From positions 162,185 to 226,184 of the forward strand of contig KE159641.1 in NCBI GenBank assembly GCA_000403315.2: a stretch of 64,000 bases of DNA, given 5' to 3'. The translations under genes and the position numbers were made by a program. Below are positions 60,347 through 64,000 of this stretch, in pieces. The notes under the pieces are model-generated. The model did not search any database and was not told the DNA's origin. It was given only the letters and a program-made list of their open reading frames with translations. The stretch's first letter is position 1. Every line of letters begins with the position of its first letter. Source of the stretch: Lachnospiraceae bacterium A2 (lineage in GTDB: Bacteria > Bacillota > Clostridia > Lachnospirales > Lachnospiraceae).

Positions 60347-62352
60347 AACTCCACAACCTTCTCAAATTCTTCCACCGGCATAGGTTTTGCAAAATAAAAG
60401 CCCTGTATCATGTCGCAGCCCTGTTCTGCAAGGAACTCCACCTGATGTTTCTGCTCTATCCCTTCCGCCACTACCTGCATATTCAGTTTCTTTGCCAAAC
60501 GGATTGCTTCTTTTATGACAATTTCCCCTCTTTGGCCCATATCGTCCCCACGGAAGAAATCCATGTCCAGCTTCAGCACGTCCACTGCCAGATCCTTTAG
60601 GGAATTCAGGGAAGAATATCCCGCCCCAAAGTCGTCCATGGACACCCGGAACCCATACATTTTCAGTTCCCGGATAATCTTTTGCAGCAGTTCCTTGTCG
60701 CCGAAAAAGGCGCTTTCCGTCACTTCCAGTTCAATGTAGGCATGTTCCGCCCCATAGGCGTCCACAAGCTGGCAAATATGCTGGGCTAAGTTTTCCTTTG
60801 TGAAATTTGCCCTTGAAACATTGACGGATATGGGAATCAGCTTTTTCCCCTGCAATTTCCACTCCGACTGCAATTTCGCCAGCTCGGAAACCATATAGTC
60901 GTCCAGCCTGGTAATAAACCCATTTTCCTCAAAAATCGGGATAAACTGCCCCGGGCTGATAATGCCGTCCTCCGGAGAAACCCACCGTACCAAGGCTTCT
61001 GCACCTATCGGTTTTTCAGTTACCGGGTTGTATTTGGGCTGCAGGTAAATCTGGAATTCCTTGTTCAGCAGCGCTTCTTCCATAGTACTTTCCACCTTAT
61101 TCTGCCAAAGCTGCTCCTGTAAAATCTGTTCGTCAAATACGCCGATATACTGCCCGTCATCCCCTTGGAGGTTCCCTCTGGCCGCATTGGCATAGTGGTA
61201 AAGCTGTTCCACGTCAATCTGCCTCCGGTTCTGTTTCCCGCTGCCATGCTCCATGGGAGGGATTAAGTACACCCCGCCACGCCAGTCCAGGACCCTGTCC
61301 CTTTCCAGCCCTGTCAGCTCCGCCAGCATCCTCTTCATCCGCTTCCTGCACTGCTCCATGTCGCTGCACTGGAGCAGGAGCCCGAAATCTGCCTTGGCAA
61401 ACCGGGCAAACGTTTCGCCCCGGCCCACATTCATCTCAAGGAACCCCTGGATGCTCTGCAAAAGCTCCTCCCCGGCCTTATTCCCATAACATGCGCAGAA
61501 TCCCTGGTAACGTTCCATATGCAGGTTGACGACTGCATAAGTATTGCCGGAATGGAAGAACTGGCATAAAAGCTTTTTGCTGCGCTGAAGGAAATACTCC
61601 CAGTTTCTGCCCCCAGTCACTGTATCCAGATACAGCAGGTTTATCGTGCGCCGCTGCATCACAATAGAGGTTATTACATTAATAAAAAGCAGGAGGATCG
61701 GAACCAGCAGAAGCGCAACTTCCACTAAAACCGCCATTACAATAAATACAATGTTTTTCTGCAGCAGCTTCACCGGCGCTTTATAGTAGAGCCGGTACCC
61801 TTCCGCCTGAACTGGAATTTCAATCCAGCAGGGAACGGAAAATATGGTTTTTTCCATCCACTCCCTGTCCTCGTCCATATCCCACTTCCCTGGCAGGGCG
61901 TCCACGCTCCGGGACAGAATTTCATCCACGGGCATCAAAGGCCCTCCGGCTCCCTGCTCCCAGCCGGAATCTGGAATCAGCGTATAATCCTCAATCATTT
62001 CCAATGTAAACTGTTTTCCAAAATCCGGGGCTGTTTCCCCAAATTTGCCCAGGACCCTGCCTTCCTCGTCCGTCACGCAGACGTCCCGTTCCTCCCCCAG
62101 ATATTCTTCCAGATAGGCAACCGCATCCAGCACTGTTTCATTTTCCATATGGGAAGTAATCATCCGCCCAAGGTTTTTTGCTTCTTCCTGCATGTTCCCT
62201 ATCTTGGCTTCCACAAAATATTCCTCAAACATATAGACGGATGTGTAAAACATTACCCCGCAGATACCAAGGAAAATGAAAAACAGCGCTATGGACGGCC
62301 AGATTCTTTTCCTGTAAATTCGTTTTATGTCTTTTTTCTTGTTTTTCTTCAT
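60343..62352 (-). CDS. Membrane GGDEF(degenerate)-EAL c-di-GMP phosphodiesterase
   Basis: A 669-residue protein: TM1 (about 17-38), an extracellular sensor of about 165 residues, TM2 (about 204-235), a GGDEF-like domain whose active motif is lost (AKADF where GGDEF is expected), and an EAL domain with intact EALVRW (near 452), DDFGAGYSSL (near 573) and EGIEQ. So it should break down c-di-GMP, not make it. The last codon plus stop (TTC-TAG) fall at the edge of a family A repeat. Starts 15 nt after the glutamate synthase-like gene. Confidence 0.92.
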   Translation of the reverse strand: MKKNKKKDIKRIYRKRIWPSIALFFIFLGICGVMFYTSVYMFEEYFVEAKIGNMQEEAKNLGRMITSHMENETVLDAVAYLEEYLGEERDVCVTDEEGRVLGKFGETAPDFGKQFTLEMIEDYTLIPDSGWEQGAGGPLMPVDEILSRSVDALPGKWDMDEDREWMEKTIFSVPCWIEIPVQAEGYRLYYKAPVKLLQKNIVFIVMAVLVEVALLLVPILLLFINVITSIVMQRRTINLLYLDTVTGGRNWEYFLQRSKKLLCQFFHSGNTYAVVNLHMERYQGFCACYGNKAGEELLQSIQGFLEMNVGRGETFARFAKADFGLLLQCSDMEQCRKRMKRMLAELTGLERDRVLDWRGGVYLIPPMEHGSGKQNRRQIDVEQLYHYANAARGNLQGDDGQYIGVFDEQILQEQLWQNKVESTMEEALLNKEFQIYLQPKYNPVTEKPIGAEALVRWVSPEDGIISPGQFIPIFEENGFITRLDDYMVSELAKLQSEWKLQGKKLIPISVNVSRANFTKENLAQHICQLVDAYGAEHAYIELEVTESAFFGDKELLQKIIRELKMYGFRVSMDDFGAGYSSLNSLKDLAVDVLKLDMDFFRGDDMGQRGEIVIKEAIRLAKKLNMQVVAEGIEQKHQVEFLAEQGCDMIQGFYFAKPMPVEEFEKVVEF

Positions 62353-62367
62353 GGCACTGTAATTGCC

Positions 62368-63828
62368 TTATACGTGGGAAATATCCGTAAATTCTGAAAT
62401 CTCCCTGCTGGTGGTGCACAAATCTTCCACTGACAGCCCATGGATATCCTCATGCCCGGTAATCCGTGCAAATGTACGCAGTTCCTCCCCAGAACATTTC
62501 AGGTAATTTGCTACCCGCTGGGCGGCCGCGTCCATATGGAGCCGTTCCCGCAGCTCGGGATCCTGGGTTGCCACGCCTACCGGGCACATCCCTGTCCCGC
62601 AGATGCGGTATTGCTGGCAGGCTGCCGCAACCATGCCTGCAGACGCAATTGCCACGGCGTCCGCCCCCATTGCAATTGCTTTTGCAAAATCAGAGGATAC
62701 CCTAAGGCCCCCGGTAATTACTAACTGGATATCGGAATGCACCGCGTCCAGGTACTTCCTTGCCCGGTACAGCGCAAACACCGTAGGCACGCTGGTAGAA
62801 TCCCGGATAATGGCCGGGGACGCACCAGTTGCGCCGCCCCTGCCGTCTATGGTAATAAAATCAGGCCCTGCAAACACGCAGTATTCCAAATCCCGCTCAA
62901 TCCGTCCTGCGGCAATTTTTATCCCAATTGGCCTGCCTTCGCTGCGGGCGCGCAATTCGTCCACTAAGTTTTTCAAATCTTCTTTCGTGTCAATTCCCGG
63001 GAATTTCGAAGGGCTGATAACGTCCTGCCCCAAAGGCTTGTTGCGGATTTTTGCAATTTCCGGCGTTACCTTGCTCCCCGGCAGGTGCCCGCCCATGCCC
63101 GGCTTCGTCCCCTGCCCGATTTTGATTTCAATGGCATCGGAGGATTTCAGGTTTTCATCGGTAACGCTGTATTTGTTGGGTACGTACTCAAATATGTATT
63201 TATAGGCTGCCGCCTGTTCTTCCGGCAGGATTCCCCCTTCGCCGCTGCACATTGCAGTGCCTGCCATGGCGCTTCCTTTGGAAAGGGCAATCTTTGTTTC
63301 CTTGGACAGCGCGCCGAAGGACATATGGGAAATATAAACCGGCAGTTCCAATTCCATTGGCTTTTTGGCATATTTCCCAATAACGGTTTTTAAGGAAACC
63401 TCCGCATGTTCCTCCAATGGAGGCGGGTTTAGCTGTGCGCCAAGGATCAGGATGTCATCCCAATTTGGCATGCTCCTTTGGGTCCCCATGGCTTCAATTG
63501 CGGACTTGCCAGTGACTGCCATTTCATGGATTTCCTTCATGTAACGGTAATTGCTGTCGGTACGCCTTGTTTCTTTTGGGTAATTTAAGTTGGGCTCTGC
63601 AGATCCCTGGGCAGAATCTGCAAAAGGCCCCTCCTGCAATGCCCCTGCCTGGGCGCCTGCTGGGGATGGCGCATCCGTGCCAGCGGGGGATTCTGCAGGT
63701 TCCGACGGAATCTGTTCAAACTTTTCTATGGGCTGCTTGCACATAGGGCATTCGGTTAATTCTGAAAATGGCCTGCCCTGTTCCTTTTCATCAAAAATGT
63801 ATCCGCAGATACTGCATTTGTATACCAT
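62368..63828 (-). CDS. FMN glutamate synthase-like protein with rubredoxin-like N-terminus
   Basis: A 486-residue protein. Residues 1-35: CxxC pairs (CSICGYIFDE, CPMCKQ), as in a rubredoxin-like iron/zinc domain. An Ala/Pro/Ser-rich linker (about 40-85) follows, then an archaeal-type GltB domain: SFGALSKETKIALSKGS, GQGTKPGMGGHLPG, TIDGRGGATGASP, and cluster Cys in CGTGMCPVG. It binds FMN and an Fe-S cluster; it may make glutamate or act as another FMN oxidoreductase, since no GATase or NADPH subunit is adjacent. Confidence 0.9.
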   Translation of the reverse strand: MVYKCSICGYIFDEKEQGRPFSELTECPMCKQPIEKFEQIPSEPAESPAGTDAPSPAGAQAGALQEGPFADSAQGSAEPNLNYPKETRRTDSNYRYMKEIHEMAVTGKSAIEAMGTQRSMPNWDDILILGAQLNPPPLEEHAEVSLKTVIGKYAKKPMELELPVYISHMSFGALSKETKIALSKGSAMAGTAMCSGEGGILPEEQAAAYKYIFEYVPNKYSVTDENLKSSDAIEIKIGQGTKPGMGGHLPGSKVTPEIAKIRNKPLGQDVISPSKFPGIDTKEDLKNLVDELRARSEGRPIGIKIAAGRIERDLEYCVFAGPDFITIDGRGGATGASPAIIRDSTSVPTVFALYRARKYLDAVHSDIQLVITGGLRVSSDFAKAIAMGADAVAIASAGMVAAACQQYRICGTGMCPVGVATQDPELRERLHMDAAAQRVANYLKCSGEELRTFARITGHEDIHGLSVEDLCTTSREISEFTDISHV

Positions 63829-63890
63829 GTGTACCTCCTTGCGTTTCCTTTGCTTTCCTCTAAAGTGAAAATATGCCTAAGTATAATTAC

Positions 63891-63919
63891 ATTGTAATTT
63901 TTCTAATTATATTTGTCAA
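63891..63919 (-). promoter_or_regulatory. Promoter of the glutamate synthase-like/EAL operon
   Basis: TTGACA (63914-63919), 17 bp, TACAAT (63891-63896) on the minus strand; AAGGAGG precedes the start codon at 63828. Confidence 0.75.
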
Positions 63920-63932
63920 GGAGAAAAAAGTT

Positions 63933-64000
63933 TGAGTTTCCCTATTTTTTATAATAGCCGATATGATAGTGCCAAAAGGTCTTGCACAAAAAGAGCTCTG
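63933..64000. repeat. Family E element, left end (cut by window)
   Basis: TGAGTTTCCCTATTTTTTAT followed by AATAGCC and GTGCCAAAAGG matches the left terminal repeat of 48091-48316 with a few changes. The rest lies beyond the right edge. Confidence 0.75.

Overview
The window reads as chromosome from a motile, anaerobic, Gram-positive gut-type Clostridia, most likely Lachnospiraceae. Evidence: the canonical Firmicutes murE-priA-def-fmt-rsmB-rlmN-prpC-prkC-rsgA-rpe-thiN cluster, a DAP-type MurE, an agr-type peptide signalling locus, flagellin with a sugar-modification cluster, a rubredoxin, and an FMN glutamate synthase fused to a rubredoxin-like domain. Genes are dense and about 85% lie on the minus strand. 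No rRNA, tRNA, CRISPR array or prophage was seen.

Layout. 1-3.8 kb: agr-like quorum-sensing operon on the minus strand, in the order sensor kinase (interrupted by one in-frame TAG), a 48-residue AgrD prepeptide overlapping agrB, a small secreted Cys-rich protein, an unknown protein, and an AgrA-like LytTR regulator running off the left edge. Two LytTR-type direct repeats precede agrD. 3.9-17.7 kb: the housekeeping operon, driven by a clear sigma-A promoter before murE. 17.8-23.5 kb: a very large hybrid histidine kinase flanked by related palindromic repeats, a receiver-HD-GYP protein and a small alarmone synthetase. 23.7-32 kb: an accessory zone with a membrane-anchored alpha/beta hydrolase, an AAA15-type ATPase pseudogene riddled with short repeats, and small metabolic genes. 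32-40 kb: flagellin, CsrA, and a cluster for decorating flagellin with a sialic-acid-like sugar. 40-42.5 kb: a short tyrosine recombinase and an Rpn-type nuclease between two matching inverted hairpins. 42.5-50 kb: asnB, a preQ1-riboswitch-controlled queuosine-precursor salvage pair, nadA, a class V aminotransferase and rubredoxin. 50-55 kb: iron genes (feoA-feoA-feoB, DtxR-family regulator, DUF2325, TetR-flavodoxin) with recognisable metal operators. 55-64 kb: a secreted Pro/Thr-linker protein, a second hybrid kinase, an EAL protein with a degenerate GGDEF domain, and the glutamate synthase-like protein.

The most unusual general feature is the number of short non-coding palindromic elements. 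At least five families can be told apart: A (166 bp, four full copies and one half copy), B, C, D and E, plus a conserved 7-nt-loop hairpin. Several sit exactly on gene 3' ends, where their terminal repeats supply the stop codon or last codons of the neighbouring gene (alpha/beta hydrolase, EAL protein, aminotransferase). Three families have together destroyed one ATPase gene.

Most functions are called by reading translations and motifs. No database search was run, so names for less common families are family-level judgements.
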